DNA from: JBMOJK01 sp049315825
Lineage (GTDB): Bacteria; Patescibacteriota; Gracilibacteria; BD1-5; UBA2023
Assembly: GCA_049315825.1 (NCBI GenBank)
Contig: JBMOJK010000002.1
Coordinates: 1 to 64,000 of the forward strand
Reading direction: 5' to 3'
Length of the DNA stretch: 64,000 bases
This document shows positions 49,518 to 59,734 of the stretch, one piece after another. A program made the translations under genes and the position numbers. The notes below the pieces were generated by a model. It made no database searches. It was not told the DNA's origin and saw nothing but the letters and a program-made list of their open reading frames with translations. Every line of letters starts with the position of its first letter. Within the stretch, counting starts at the first letter, position 1.

Positions 49518-50059
49518 ACGATCCAAATTACGAATTGAATAATACCATACGCGAGCATCGAGATGATGAGCGCCTGAATATTGTAGGTGATGATTGTACG
49601 TCCTTTGGTTGATCGATCCGTATCTCCACCTGAGATTGCCATAAGAAACCCTCCAACGATGACAAACAACACTGTCATTGTACTCATCACAATGAGCAGG
49701 AATCGAGCTATCTTACGAAGCAGCTGAACCGTGTTTCCATCGCTCGTTCACTCTTTGTCGCCATTTGCATATCCCCCGCCCGAAGCAGGTGATATCTGAT
49801 TAGGATCGAAGGTGAAATTCGTCGATGAAAGTGAATCGGGAGAATTAGAGAGCTGTGGTCTTGCACTCGTAGTAGGAGTATTGGAGTCAACAGGCTTTGC
49901 AGCAGAATCAGTAGCAGCTTTGAGCTGTGCATTTTTCTCAGCAAGTCTATTTGTCTCAGCATCACTTTGGTTTACATCTGCAAAGGCAACGAAACTCAGG
50001 CTCTGCAACAACAGAACTCCAAGCAGGAATCGAGAAAGGTATTTACGCATAGGTTTCAT
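49502..50059 (-). CDS. T4SS pilin-like membrane protein, first of operon
   Basis: 185 aa from ATG 50059 (50050 also possible). Signal peptide, exported linker with 'DAETNRLAEKNAQLKAATD', a Gly-rich spacer, then two TM helices ('VMSTMTVLFVIVGGFLMAIS', 'NIQALIISMLAYGIIQFVI'). TGAs at 49748 and 49514; without reading them the TM part is lost. Shares the 'AETNRLAEKNA' stretch with the gene at 48189. Confidence 0.7.
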
Positions 50060-50151
50060 TTGGATGAAATTGTAGAAGAAACAGCTCAAAACTCAAAACA
50101 ATTGAATTTTTGGACTGGAAGATATACTCCTAGTACGTTTCAATCAAAAAT

Positions 50152-50511
50152 ATGCGCGTATTTCTCTCTATCATAGCAAACGGTCTGATTCTTTTTGCAA
50201 TCCAGTATTTCTTGCCAGAAGTTATAGCAACAGGTGGATGGAAACTCTACTTCGTTGGTGGCGTGATCCTCGGACTCCTCAACACTTTTGTGAAGCCGAT
50301 TCTCAAGATTTTCGGATTCCCTTTTGTGATCATCACGCTTGGTCTTTTTGGACTCGTGATCAACGGAGTGATCTTGGCGCTTCTTGAGAAGATCATCGCG
50401 GTTCTCAATATCGCAGGGGTTGCATTTTCAACGGGGAGCTTTGCGAACTTCGCTATTTCGGTTGTACTTTTCACGCTCTTCAATACACTCTATAGCGCTT
50501 TTTTTAAGTAG
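50152..50511 (+). CDS. Phage holin family IV-like membrane protein
   Basis: 119 aa with four TM segments. 'GGVILGLLNTFVKPILKIFG' and 'LGLFGLVINGVILAL' are typical of the PF04020-type '4 TMS phage holin' group, found widely in non-phage settings. Real role unknown. Followed by secG six bases on, no phage genes near. Confidence 0.8.
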   Translation: MRVFLSIIANGLILFAIQYFLPEVIATGGWKLYFVGGVILGLLNTFVKPILKIFGFPFVIITLGLFGLVINGVILALLEKIIAVLNIAGVAFSTGSFANFAISVVLFTLFNTLYSAFFK

Positions 50512-50517
50512 AAAAAC

Positions 50518-50739
50518 ATGTTTGAAATTCTCAAGTGGATTCTCGTAGGTGATAGTGTGCTCCTCTGCCTCCTCGTCGTTATCCAATCAAAAGGCACAGG
50601 CCTTTCTCTCGCTCCTGGTTCAGGTGATTTCGGTAAATTCGAAAAGCGCGGACCAGAAAAGACACTCCACGTTATCACTATTGTGCTCGCGGTTGCTTTC
50701 ATCGTTCTAGCAACAGGACTTTTCTTCCTCGGCGCGTAG
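50518..50739 (+). CDS. secG: Preprotein translocase subunit SecG
   Basis: 73 aa, two TM helices. 'LLVVIQSKGTGLSLAPGSGDF' and 'FEKRGPEKTLHVIT' match SecG. Accessory part of the SecYEG channel. Upstream of a secreted binding protein gene. Confidence 0.88.
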   Translation: MFEILKWILVGDSVLLCLLVVIQSKGTGLSLAPGSGDFGKFEKRGPEKTLHVITIVLAVAFIVLATGLFFLGA

Positions 50740-50754
50740 TCAACCTCCCTTTTT

Positions 50755-53073
50755 ATGCAGCTTTATACCAGAATCAAGAAGTACCTCTTCCTACTTGCTT
50801 GTATTTTTAGCGTCGCCACAGCGGCGCATATTGTGGGTCTCTATATTTATGAAGGTGCGGAAACCGTGCCTGAAAAAGGTGGAACACTCACCATTGGCTT
50901 CATCGGAACAACGCCGAGTCTCAACCCAACCCAGTATCACCTCGATACTGGGAATGATTTTGCGCTCCGATTTCTCTACCGAGGCCTCATAAAATACAAC
51001 CTCGAAACGGGATCTATGGAAGGCGACCTTGCTAACTGTGATCTCTCAAAGAGCTACGGCGAAGTTCGATGTTATTTCAAGCAGGGGTCTGTATGGAGTA
51101 CTGGTGAGAAAATCACCGATGAGGACGTACTCGCGACGTATTCACTGCTCGCAGAAACCGATATCAACAAGAAGCTCCAGTCGAGCCTCGCAAAACTCGC
51201 GATCACCCGCGAAGGCGATGCAATCGTGTTTCGATCTTCGACTCCTTCAAGCGAACTCGTACACCTCCTCTCAACTCCGATCATCAAGAAGTCCGTGACT
51301 GAGAAATTCCGTAATGGCTCTATCAAGCCAGAAGATGCAGTATTTTCAGGTCCGTACAATCTAGAAAAGCGTGATGCTGATACTGTTCACCAGGCTGAAC
51401 GTATTTCTCTCATTCGGAACAATATCCCATGGAATGGCGCGGGATATACTAAATTCGTGCTTCGATTCTATGGAGATGCTACCGGCCTACTCGCCCAGAC
51501 GGACAGCCTCAACTTCATCTATCCAGATAAGTCACTTACCGAGTCCCCCTCTGGACGATTTGCAACGGCAAAGTTTTTGACACCAGACTTCATAGCGGCG
51601 TTTGCAAATACTGAACGCCTCTCACTCGGGATGCGACATATCCTTCTCCCGATCATTACAACTATTCAGCCAAAGGAAAACGATCCCCTGAATTTCGCAG
51701 TCAAAAATCCGTTCTTCACACCCGTATCTGTTGTAGGGACGACAACCGGGTCATTGGATAAGAAACTTGCTGCACTTGGATATTTCCCAAAGAAAACCCT
51801 CCTTGAAATGGAGAAATCAGGAGCTATAGCCCCAGTAACTCCAGCTCCTGTTCTACCAACCCCACCGGTTGTTACTCCTGAGAAACCAGTCACTCCGACG
51901 CCTCCCGCTACAAAACAAGTTCCGAAAAATACGTATTTTACCACTCCGTCGAGCAATAGTATCGTAGTTACTGAACCAAAGTCTGAGATCGTTCTTTCTG
52001 GAAGTGTGCCTGCTGGAGTTGATGCAGTCTATATTGGTGCGTATCGCCTCAAAAGTTTTGCCGCAGGAAATACAACATTTACCTATCGTGCACGAACCGA
52101 CATCGGAAATCTCAAAGAAGGAACAAATACTTACGTACTCAGCTTTGAGAAAAATGGAAAGAAGACCACATCGGAAACCCTCACAATCTATGTAATCTCC
52201 GACGCAAAAGCACGAGAAGACAAAAAGAATGAACTCTTTGGTCCTGTTACTCCTCCCGCAAGTAGCAATCCTCCCGTAGCTGCCGCCGAGGCAACAACTT
52301 CTACAGGAACAGCCACTGGTGCAACAACTCCGACTACAGTAGCATCTACAGGAACCGTAACTCCTGAGCCAAAGCCTGCAGAAGTTATCCAGCCTCCGAA
52401 GAGTAAATTTGCGGATCTTGATGAGAAATACTACTACTCAAAGGAAGCAAAGAAGCTTACTGTTACCATTCGTTCGCTCAGTCTTACTCCTACAGTTGCA
52501 GAAACCACTCGTCGCATCGTAGAGGCACTCGAATCATCTGGAATAGCAACGAAAGTTGAAGAAATCGACAATAATCCAGACTCTATCTGAGAGACTATTA
52601 AGAACGGAAATAAGTCATATGATATCCTCGTAACCGGTGTAAATCTCGGATTCCTTGGGACGTATGCTTTCCCGTATTTTCACTCAGGTCAGTCAGAAAC
52701 AGGATACAATTTCTCTAAGCTTCGTAATCCAGCTCTTGATATCCTCCTCGAAGATCTCAAGAGTCGTGATATGCCAAAAGAAGCACGGGAACGCACGGAA
52801 ACTCGTATCATCGAGTTCCTCAAAAAAGAAGCAGTTATTGCTCCTATTTCAGCAGAATACACGAATTATTTCCTCGACAAAGGCATCAAGGAAGCACGAC
52901 CAACCACTATTCTCCCGACTGGAACATTCCTCTTTGATGTACTGACTCCATCATATATCAAGGAAACACACATTATTCGCATAGAATCTAAGTCTATTAA
53001 GGGATTCTTTGGTTGGTTTATCCAGCACACGCAAGAACTCTTTGGCATCCAAAACCCATGAAAGACGATATAG
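50755..53073 (+). CDS. Peptide-binding (SBP family 5) protein with insertion
   Basis: 772 aa. N-terminal TM anchor, then 'GGTLTIGFIGTTPSLNPTQY' and 'YRGLIKYNLETGSMEGDLA', the start of family 5 (Opp/Dpp-like) binding proteins. Around 365-590 an insertion follows: Pro-rich linkers and an Ig-like stretch ('GSVPAGVDAVYIGAYRLK'). The C-terminal lobe resumes after TGA 52588 ('YDILVTGVNLGFLGTYAFPY'). A second TGA at 53059 is sense, and TAG ends the gene at 53073, 16 bases into the next gene. No ABC transporter genes are adjacent, so it may act as a surface receptor. Confidence 0.8.
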
Positions 53074-54026
53074 TCATTCCTGCGTGGGAAGTTGCAAGTT
53101 CGAATGTGGCCATCAAGATATTCAACTTCTTCCCTTCGCTTCTTTCTTCCATCTACCTTTCTCTCATTCTCCTCTATCAGGTAGCATGGAGCTATATCAA
53201 TGTATTCGGACTCAAGGATCAGTTTTTTGGATGGGTAGTGAACTTTGTACACAACGGATATTTCTTCGAGGTAGCTACGGCTGCAGTTGTGTTTTTCTTG
53301 CTGTTTATCTTCGTTACTCCGCTTGCCGAAGGTGGACTCATCGCCCTGATCGACCGAACAGATCGACATGGAAATAGTGAGAGCACTATGGGCTATGGGA
53401 TCAGCCGAGGACTCAAGCATTTTCTCCCGGTGTTTGAAGCAAATAATATCATGGCACTTTTTAAGCTGCTTTCGATTATCACCTTCACACTCTTTTTGAT
53501 TCGACTCATGGGGGTGAAATATCTCTCTTTAATCCTCACGGGTATTGGGATATATTTCTTCGTAGCTATGACGATCAATATAGTTTTGGCGTACACTCGA
53601 TTCTTTATTGTACTCGAAGGCATGAAGGCCTACGATGCTATTGTGGCATCAGCAGGGATGGCACTCGACAATCTCCGAATCACTGCGAAACTCTACCTCA
53701 CACTCTTGCTCGTATACGTGAGAACTCTGCTCACTGTGCTCGTATTTATCCTACTCCCGTTTGTTCTATCTGCCATATTTACCTATGTGACGATAGCATC
53801 GATTAAGATCCTCTTTTTGATTATTTTGATCTTATTGCTTGTAGGGTTTATCGTGTTCATTTCGCACCTCAATAGCGTGCTTGAAATCTTCGTAGAAACT
53901 CTCTGGTATCGGGCATACATCGACAATAAAAGTCGTGCAGTGCCAGCAAGTTCTGATCACCACGATGACCATGGACATGATGATCGCAGTGGACATAATG
54001 ATCACGGACACGCAGATCATCACTAG
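53058..54026 (+). CDS. Polytopic membrane protein with His/Asp-rich tail
   Basis: 322 aa. Five to six TM segments in two groups, with cytosolic loop 'DRTDRHGNSESTMGYG'. The last 30 residues are 'DHHDDHGHDDRSGHNDHGH', a likely metal-binding tail. ATG overlaps the end of the binding-protein gene, so they are translated together. Family not recognised; it could be a partner of that protein. Confidence 0.6.
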   Translation: MKDDIVIPAWEVASSNVAIKIFNFFPSLLSSIYLSLILLYQVAWSYINVFGLKDQFFGWVVNFVHNGYFFEVATAAVVFFLLFIFVTPLAEGGLIALIDRTDRHGNSESTMGYGISRGLKHFLPVFEANNIMALFKLLSIITFTLFLIRLMGVKYLSLILTGIGIYFFVAMTINIVLAYTRFFIVLEGMKAYDAIVASAGMALDNLRITAKLYLTLLLVYVRTLLTVLVFILLPFVLSAIFTYVTIASIKILFLIILILLLVGFIVFISHLNSVLEIFVETLWYRAYIDNKSRAVPASSDHHDDHGHDDRSGHNDHGHADHH

Positions 54027-54120
54027 AAATTCACACAACAAAATTTTACAAACTCCGCTCCCTGCCTATATTGCTCCCGTCGGTGGATGTGCTTTCCTCC
54101 TTTACGCATATCCCCGACTT

Positions 54121-54147
54121 AAAAACCCCACTTCACGTGGGGTTTTT
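54121..54147. terminator. Terminator between membrane protein and sufU
   Basis: Arms AAAAACCCCAC / GTGGGGTTTTT with a 5-base loop between converging genes. Confidence 0.8.
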
Positions 54148-54159
54148 TAAGTTCTTAGA

Positions 54160-54570
54160 TTATTTACTCGGAAGCACATCGCTAAAGTCATCTTTGATTC
54201 CATCCTTCAAAAATTCATGCAAACCATTTCTGGTGGCAAGAAGCCCCAGGCAGGCCGCCATTTGTCTACGGGGTGAGATATCCGTCCCGACTATTTCTCG
54301 GATATCTGTGTAGGTCATCGAGAGGATGTCTCGATATGGCATACTGATGATCGCCTCGCCAAATATTGCCGCACATGCGGTCGTCACGATCGCAGTATCT
54401 CACTCGAATGCATAGTCCTCGACGAGTTCATTATTCAAGCGAACATGCACCGTGAGACTATCTCCACAGCTTCGATTCATCTCATGATGCGAGAAAGTCG
54501 CAGACGGCAAAATCCCCTTATTCGGGGGATTTTTGGCATATTCGAGAATAGTATCTGAGTAGAGTGACAT
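54160..54570 (-). CDS. sufU: SufU-like iron-sulfur/zinc scaffold
   Basis: 136 aa from ATG 54570. 'NPPNKGILPSATFSHHEMN' and 'RSCGDSLTVHVRLNNELVED' match SufU/IscU (first Cys in 'SCGD'). The second motif, usually 'GxGCAIS', reads 'EGDTAIVTTAC': Cys is Thr, with a Cys seven residues on. Third Cys in 'QMAACLGLL'. The Gly before 'DTAIV' is TGA (54400-54402). In Firmicutes SufU delivers SufS sulfur through zinc. Last gene of the suf run, one base after sufS. Confidence 0.8.
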
Positions 54571-54571
54571 G

Positions 54572-55816
54572 CTAGTCTAGGTTATCGAGGAGGTCTTCGA
54601 GAACTTCGAAGAATGTATCTATATCCGTCTGAGTTGTGTAGAGATAGAGACTCATGCGCGCCGAAGCTGTGATTCCAAGACGTTCATGGAGCGGCTGTGT
54701 ACAGTGATGCCCTGATCGGATACAAATCTCTGACTCTGCAAGAGCATCCGCGATATCATTTGCATGCATCCCATTAATCATAAAAGAAAACACACCTACA
54801 CGGTTCTCTGGGGTCACTGGCCCGATGAGTCGAACTCTCGGTGAAAGCTTCGCAAATCGTTCAAGTGCGTAAGCAATAAGCGGCTGTTCGATCTCGCGGA
54901 CCGTCGCATATCCTCCGATTTTCTCGAAATACTCGATCGCGCGAAGTATACTCACTGCACCCGTCATATTGGGAGTTCCAGGTTCGAATCGAAACGGCAA
55001 ACCTGCAGGCTCAAATCCATCTCGGTGCACGAAGTTGATGGCCCCACCTCCTCCGACCGAAGGCGTGAGAGATTTGAGAAGCGATTTACGTCCATAAAGC
55101 ACTCCGATCCCAGCATCCGCCATCATCTTGTGTCCTGTAAAAAAGCAGAAATCTATCGCCCGATCTTGTACCTTGATCTCGAAATTTGGTACTGCCTGTG
55201 AAGCATCTGCCACGAGCAGTGGACGAGAAAACGGAAGATCCGCACGATCAATCTGGAGCGTCGCTACGAATGCGGCAAGTCGATCAATATCAAATATCGC
55301 CCCCGTTACATTGGATGCAAACGTTGTCGAGATCACCTTTGTATTGGATGTTGCCTTGCGAGCCAGGTCTTCGAAATCAATAGAAAAATCTTCCATTACT
55401 TCGAAAAACTCCACCTCGATCCCGGCGCTTTCTTTGAGCATAAGCCATGGGACGATGTTGGCATGGTGCTCGACCGCCGAGAGAAGCACTCTATCTCCCT
55501 TCACAAGCCAACCACTTCGCGCGAGCGAGAATGCGAGGAGATTCGCTGCCGCAGTAGAATTCGCTGTGTAGATGATCTCGTGTGCGCTTTCTGCCCCGAT
55601 GAGTTTTGCAACAGCAGATTTCGATGACTCGTAGAGGAGTTCCGATCGCTCTGAGAGCTCGTATGCTCCACGGTGGATGTTGGCGTAGTCATTGCGCAGA
55701 TATTCTGCCATTCCATCGATCACTGCAGCTGGTTTTTGAGTCGTAGAGGCATTATCCAAGAATGCCAGATCCGGATGACTCGTGAAAATCGGGAAATCGT
55801 TTCGAAGATTATACAT
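54572..55816 (-). CDS. sufS: Cysteine desulfurase SufS
   Basis: 414 aa from ATG 55816. PLP lysine in 'FFTGHKMMADAGIGVLYG', catalytic Cys in 'IRSGHHCTQPL', N-terminal 'FLDNASTTQKP'. Class V aminotransferase fold that takes sulfur from cysteine and hands it to SufU/SufBCD. Start overlaps the end of sufD by eight bases. Confidence 0.94.
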   Translation of the reverse strand: MYNLRNDFPIFTSHPDLAFLDNASTTQKPAAVIDGMAEYLRNDYANIHRGAYELSERSELLYESSKSAVAKLIGAESAHEIIYTANSTAAANLLAFSLARSGWLVKGDRVLLSAVEHHANIVPWLMLKESAGIEVEFFEVMEDFSIDFEDLARKATSNTKVISTTFASNVTGAIFDIDRLAAFVATLQIDRADLPFSRPLLVADASQAVPNFEIKVQDRAIDFCFFTGHKMMADAGIGVLYGRKSLLKSLTPSVGGGGAINFVHRDGFEPAGLPFRFEPGTPNMTGAVSILRAIEYFEKIGGYATVREIEQPLIAYALERFAKLSPRVRLIGPVTPENRVGVFSFMINGMHANDIADALAESEICIRSGHHCTQPLHERLGITASARMSLYLYTTQTDIDTFFEVLEDLLDNLD

Positions 55817-56504
55817 GGGTAAATCAGGTGAGGAACTGAGATCGGATCGCCTCGAGAGATTCATCTGCGAGACCAGCATAGAGGTGAGAGATCTTGCCAT
55901 CGAGCAAAGTCATCTTGGCATCTTGTTCAGAAAGCCCACGTCCTTCGAGGTAGAATCTATGTTCATCCGAAAGTCGCTCGATCGTACAAGAATGACTCGC
56001 CTTCACATCATCCGAGCGAACTTTGAGTGTAGGAACACCCCGGATCATGCCCGTGTCTGCGATGAAAACATTGGTTTCTCGGATCGAACCTACGACTTCT
56101 TTGCATCCTGCCTCGATCGTGAGTATCCCATCGATATCGAGCGAAGCCCTCTCAAACGCAAGACCTAATATCTCGATATCCGCCTCCACCTTCGACCCCA
56201 TTACGACCGCCTCGATCACACTCGCGATCGGCGCGTTTGCGTTTCCAAAGAATCCCGCTCGCACGACGAGTTTTGCAGAATCAAGTACCTCGAAGCGAAT
56301 TTTCGAAGTAACCGACTCTGTCGTGAGGGATCGATATATCACGCTCGCTCCTGGGTGAATTCGGATGACACGAGCTAGATTATCAAGTCCATGAAACAAT
56401 TCCACCTGACCAGTGATATCGAGCTCAACGGGCGTTTTCGGAGAAATATTCCAAAAACCATCAGCGACAGTTTGGAGTTCAAGCGCGGGAGAGGTTGGAT
56501 TCAT
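55809..56504 (-). CDS. sufD: FeS assembly protein SufD
   Basis: 231 aa. C-terminal SufBD fold: 'DVKASHSCTIERLSDEHRF' and 'YLEGRGLSEQDAKMTLLDG'. Short for SufD (often 400), N-terminal region reduced. A TGA at 55824-55826 looks like a stop but under this code gives '...FLTGFTHV' and TAA at 55809. Forms SufBC2D. Confidence 0.85.
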
Positions 56505-56561
56505 TTGACTTCGTGGGAAGTGATCGTATAAGTAAATAGTCTACGTAGAACAGGAGGTGAT

Positions 56562-56750
56562 ATGTGGCAAAGAGCACGCAATAAGCTTTTGATGATTCTA
56601 GACGATCTGATTAATCCATTTACGGATTTAACAAAGATGGACTGGGCTGTCATCGTGGTGACGTTATTGCTTCAGACAGGAATACTCTGTCTGATGGCAA
56701 TCACTGCTGAATCCACACTTATCTGGGCTATATCCTTTTTTACTACATAA
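56562..56750 (+). CDS. 62-aa membrane protein antisense to the suf run
   Basis: 62 aa. ATG 56562 sits right after AGGAGGTGAT, a perfect match to the 16S anti-SD. One TM segment 'AVIVVTLLLQTGILCLMAIT', a basic N-terminus and an acidic helix. TAA stop, then a terminator. No family known. Lies in the 256-base gap between sufD and the IscA-like gene on the opposite strand. The strong SD is unlike most genes here. Confidence 0.6.
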   Translation: MWQRARNKLLMILDDLINPFTDLTKMDWAVIVVTLLLQTGILCLMAITAESTLIWAISFFTT

Positions 56751-56776
56751 TCCGCTCTGCTTAGAGCGGATTTTTT
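56749..56776. terminator. Terminator at IscA-like/62-aa gene junction
   Basis: Ten-base arms AATCCGCTCT / AGAGCGGATT, GCTT loop, T run. It ends the 62-aa gene and lies over the end of the IscA-like gene. Confidence 0.7.
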
Positions 56777-57174
56777 TCACACTCTTTTGAATAGACTTCG
56801 AGCTGAGACCTCACTGGCTGTGCGACCAATCCAAGTGCGGCACGCAGGGCTTTGATCTTGGACTTATCGACGAGCTTTTTATCGAAGGAGAAACTCGATC
56901 CACATCCACATCGACCCGTGACCTTTGCAGAGGTGAAAATCCACTTCGCTCCTGTATGCGTAAGTCGAGCTCCTTCGAACTTCGAGCGCTCTTCTGGGCG
57001 AAAATAGACTTGTATTTCACCTACTATTTCTGACTCAAGTCCTGCTGAGTCAAACACCTCTTGAACTTCCACCTTCGTCCCCTCGCATCCGCGAGCAACG
57101 AACGTGACAAATACCTCTCGAACAGATCGAGCTGCGAAGTCTTTTAAAGTTTTCGGATCAAATATGATGAACAT
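56761..57174 (-). CDS. A-type iron-sulfur carrier-like protein
   Basis: 137 aa. 'VTFVARGCEGTKVEVQEVF' has the first Cys, 'VTGRCGCGSSFSFDKK' the CxC pair of the IscA/SufA/ErpA fold. Transfers Fe-S clusters to targets. Placed between sufB and sufD in the operon. C-terminal 30 residues are an extra helix. Confidence 0.8.
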   Translation of the reverse strand: MFIIFDPKTLKDFAARSVREVFVTFVARGCEGTKVEVQEVFDSAGLESEIVGEIQVYFRPEERSKFEGARLTHTGAKWIFTSAKVTGRCGCGSSFSFDKKLVDKSKIKALRAALGLVAQPVRSQLEVYSKECEKNPL

Positions 57175-57180
57175 AGTTTT

Positions 57181-58608
57181 TTAGTGACTACCTTCCATTT
57201 CCATGCCGATGAGGATATTCATCTCGACGGCATATTCGAGTGGGAGCTCGCTCACGATTGGAGCAAGAAATCCATTGACGATCATCGTCTTCGCGGCTTC
57301 CTCGGATATCCCACGACTCTCGAGATAGAAGAGTGTATCTTCTGAGATCTTCCCGACTGAAGCCTCTTGAGAGACGAGTGCATGCGCGGTTCCGACTCGG
57401 ATATCCGGGATTGTATCCGAAATTGAGATATCATCGAGCAGAAGTCCATCACAGTCCACCTTCGAGACTGCTCATTTCGCTGTTGGTTTGATATCGATGA
57501 GTCCGCGATAGTTGGACACTCCACCGGCTTTAGAGAGGGATTTTGAAATCACTTCTGAAGTAGTTCGTTCTCCGATGTGGATCACCTTCGCACCAGTATC
57601 TGCGATCTGTCCTGCATTGGCGAAGGCTACTCCGATATGACGAGCCTTGGATTCCGCTCCAACGAGGACCGAGCACGGATAGAGCATCGTGACACCTGAT
57701 CCGAGATTCCCTCCGACCCATTCGATAAATCCTCCTTCTTGGACGATGGCTCGTTTGGTATTGAGATTGTAGGTATCGATCGACCAGTTCTCGACGGATG
57801 AGTATCGCATCTTGGCATTTTTCCCAACATAGATCTCAACACAACCCGCATGCAGACTCGATGTTCCGTACTTCGGTGCAGAACATCACTCGATATAGTG
57901 TGCTTCTGCATCGTCTTCGAGGATGATCATCGTATGCTCGAACTGACCTCCTGATTTCGCGTTCATGCGGAAATACGCCTGAAGTGGCTCCGTGATCTTC
58001 ACTCCTTTTGGGACATAGAGAAATGTTCCCCCACTCCATACTGCCCCATGCAGCGCTGCGAACTTATGATCCGCAGACGGGACACATTTCATGAAATGCT
58101 TTTTGAGCAAATCTTCATGCTTGTGGATTGCGACGGACATGTCCTCGAAGATCACACCCTGTTCAGAGAGTTCTTCCTTGAGTGAATGATACACGACCTC
58201 ACTATCGTACTGCGCACCAACTCCCGCGAGCACCTTGCGCTCTGCTTCTGGGATCCCGAGACGCTCAAAGGTATTTTTGATATTTTCTGGTACATCATCC
58301 CAGCTCTTTGCATCCCCCGATCCTTCTGGTTTTGCGTAGTAATAAATCGAGTTCAGATCCAGTGCGCTGATATCTGGCCCCCACGTCGGAAGTGGCTTCG
58401 ACTCAAAGATCGCGAGTGACTTCAGTCGATGTTCGAGCATCCACGCAGGCTCATTTCCTGCCGCAGAAATCTGTCGAACCACTGCCTCATCGATCCCTAC
58501 ATGTGAAAGTGCCGAATACACGATATCATCCTTCCCATCGAACAACTCGCGAGAAAGCCCCTCAAAGATATGAGGAGTTGCAGCGTTTTCGATGAGGTTT
58601 TGTGTCAT
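57181..58608 (-). CDS. sufB: FeS assembly protein SufB
   Basis: 475 aa. 'WDDVPENIKNTFERLGIPEAE' start, 'GVIFEDMSVAIHKHEDLLKKH', 'AHYIEGCSAPKYGTSSLHAG' with the key Cys, and 'YLESRGISEEAAKTMIVNGF' at the end. TGAs at 57886 (the 'IEGCSAP' glycine, invariant in SufB) and 57472. Scaffold of the SufBC2D complex. Confidence 0.95.
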
Positions 58609-58671
58609 ATAAAGAATGCAGGTGACCCGAGGTGGGTGAGAATATAAATTTTATAGGGGTGTATTGCGATA

Positions 58672-58821
58672 GAAGGAGTTGGGTATATAAATTTTATTTG
58701 CTGTGGAACTCGCAGACCTGCGTGGTTCGATGAGGATGGATTCTTGTTCTTGCAAGGGATCATCTTTGAGCCCTTGCTCACACAGTCCTCGCGGCATAAA
58801 ATTTATATACCCAACTCCTTC
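58672..58821. repeat. 25-base inverted repeats around a 100-base core
   Basis: Arms 58672-58696 and 58797-58821 are perfect complements (core AGTTGGGTATATAAATTT). The 100-base core has no accepted ORF. It lies between sufC and sufB on the same transcript. Could be a MITE-like insertion or an RNA structure that tunes sufB expression. Confidence 0.6.
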
Positions 58822-58840
58822 CTCTGTAGCTCCTAAGTTT

Positions 58841-59572
58841 CTAAAATCCTTCCGTCTCAAATTGCTTAAGTAGTTCCACTCCCCCAATCTTCTCAATCTT
58901 CCCAGCACTCAGAAGTACAACCTCATCAGGCGAAAGCTGTTCAGCCATGCGGTAGTTGTGCGTGATCACGATGATCGTGCGGTCTGGATGCTTGATCGCA
59001 GCGAGGGCGTCCACTACATCGCGGAATGCCTCGATATCCAGTCCTGAGTCGATCTCATCTACGATCACGATCTTCGGCTCAAGCAGCTCGATCTGGAGCA
59101 TCTCAATGCGACGTTTCTCGCCACCGGAGAATCCGACATTGAGATCACGGTCAAGAAAGGCTTCTGGGATGTGCAATTTCGCGAGAAATGGTTTCAAGAA
59201 TCTGCGGAATATAAACGGAGTAATCGCCTTCGTATCAGGCTTCTCGCGCTTGAGACGTTCGTTATAGATCGTGCGAAGGTATTCGCTGAGCTTCACACCT
59301 GGGATCTCTGGGATGTTCTGCAGTGAGAGAAATATCCCGAGCTTCGCACGTTCCGTTGCCCCCAATCACTCAATCGCAACACCCGCAAGTTCGATTGAAC
59401 CCCCCGTTACCTTGTAGCGAGGATGTCCCATGATCGTGAGAGCGAGTGATGACTTTCCTGAACCGTTTTTCCCAACGAGAAAATATGTTTTTCCTGACTC
59501 AAATTTCTGTGAAACTCCAGAAAGAATCTGCTTCCCTGCTACCTCCACATCGAGCGATCGAACCTGCAACAT
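58841..59572 (-). CDS. sufC: FeS assembly ATPase SufC
   Basis: 243 aa. Walker A 'LVGKNGSGKSSLALTIMG', signature 'VGFSGGEKRRIEMLQIELLE', Walker B 'IVIVDEIDSGLDIEA', 'ITHNYRM' switch His. Codon 69 is TGA (59366-59368), in 'AIEGLGATERAKLGIF'. First gene of the suf operon. Confidence 0.95.
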
Positions 59573-59734
59573 TTAAAAGATGACTAATTTAGTCCTATTT
59601 TAGGCAAAAGACTGAGTTTTTCAAGCCATACCAAGAAATCACAGACAAACGAAGAACTGAGGTGTATAATCCATGCAATAGATCACATGTTCGGCCTCGT
59701 TAATCCTAGACTCACTGAGTATGCATGGCCAAAG

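Noticed and set aside
50152..50511. Prophage, because of the holin-like protein
   Set aside because: No other phage genes nearby; this membrane family is common outside phages and sits beside secG.
58651..58908. Minus-strand frame across the inverted repeat in the suf operon
   Set aside because: Begins inside sufC and its coding content is largely the repeat itself.
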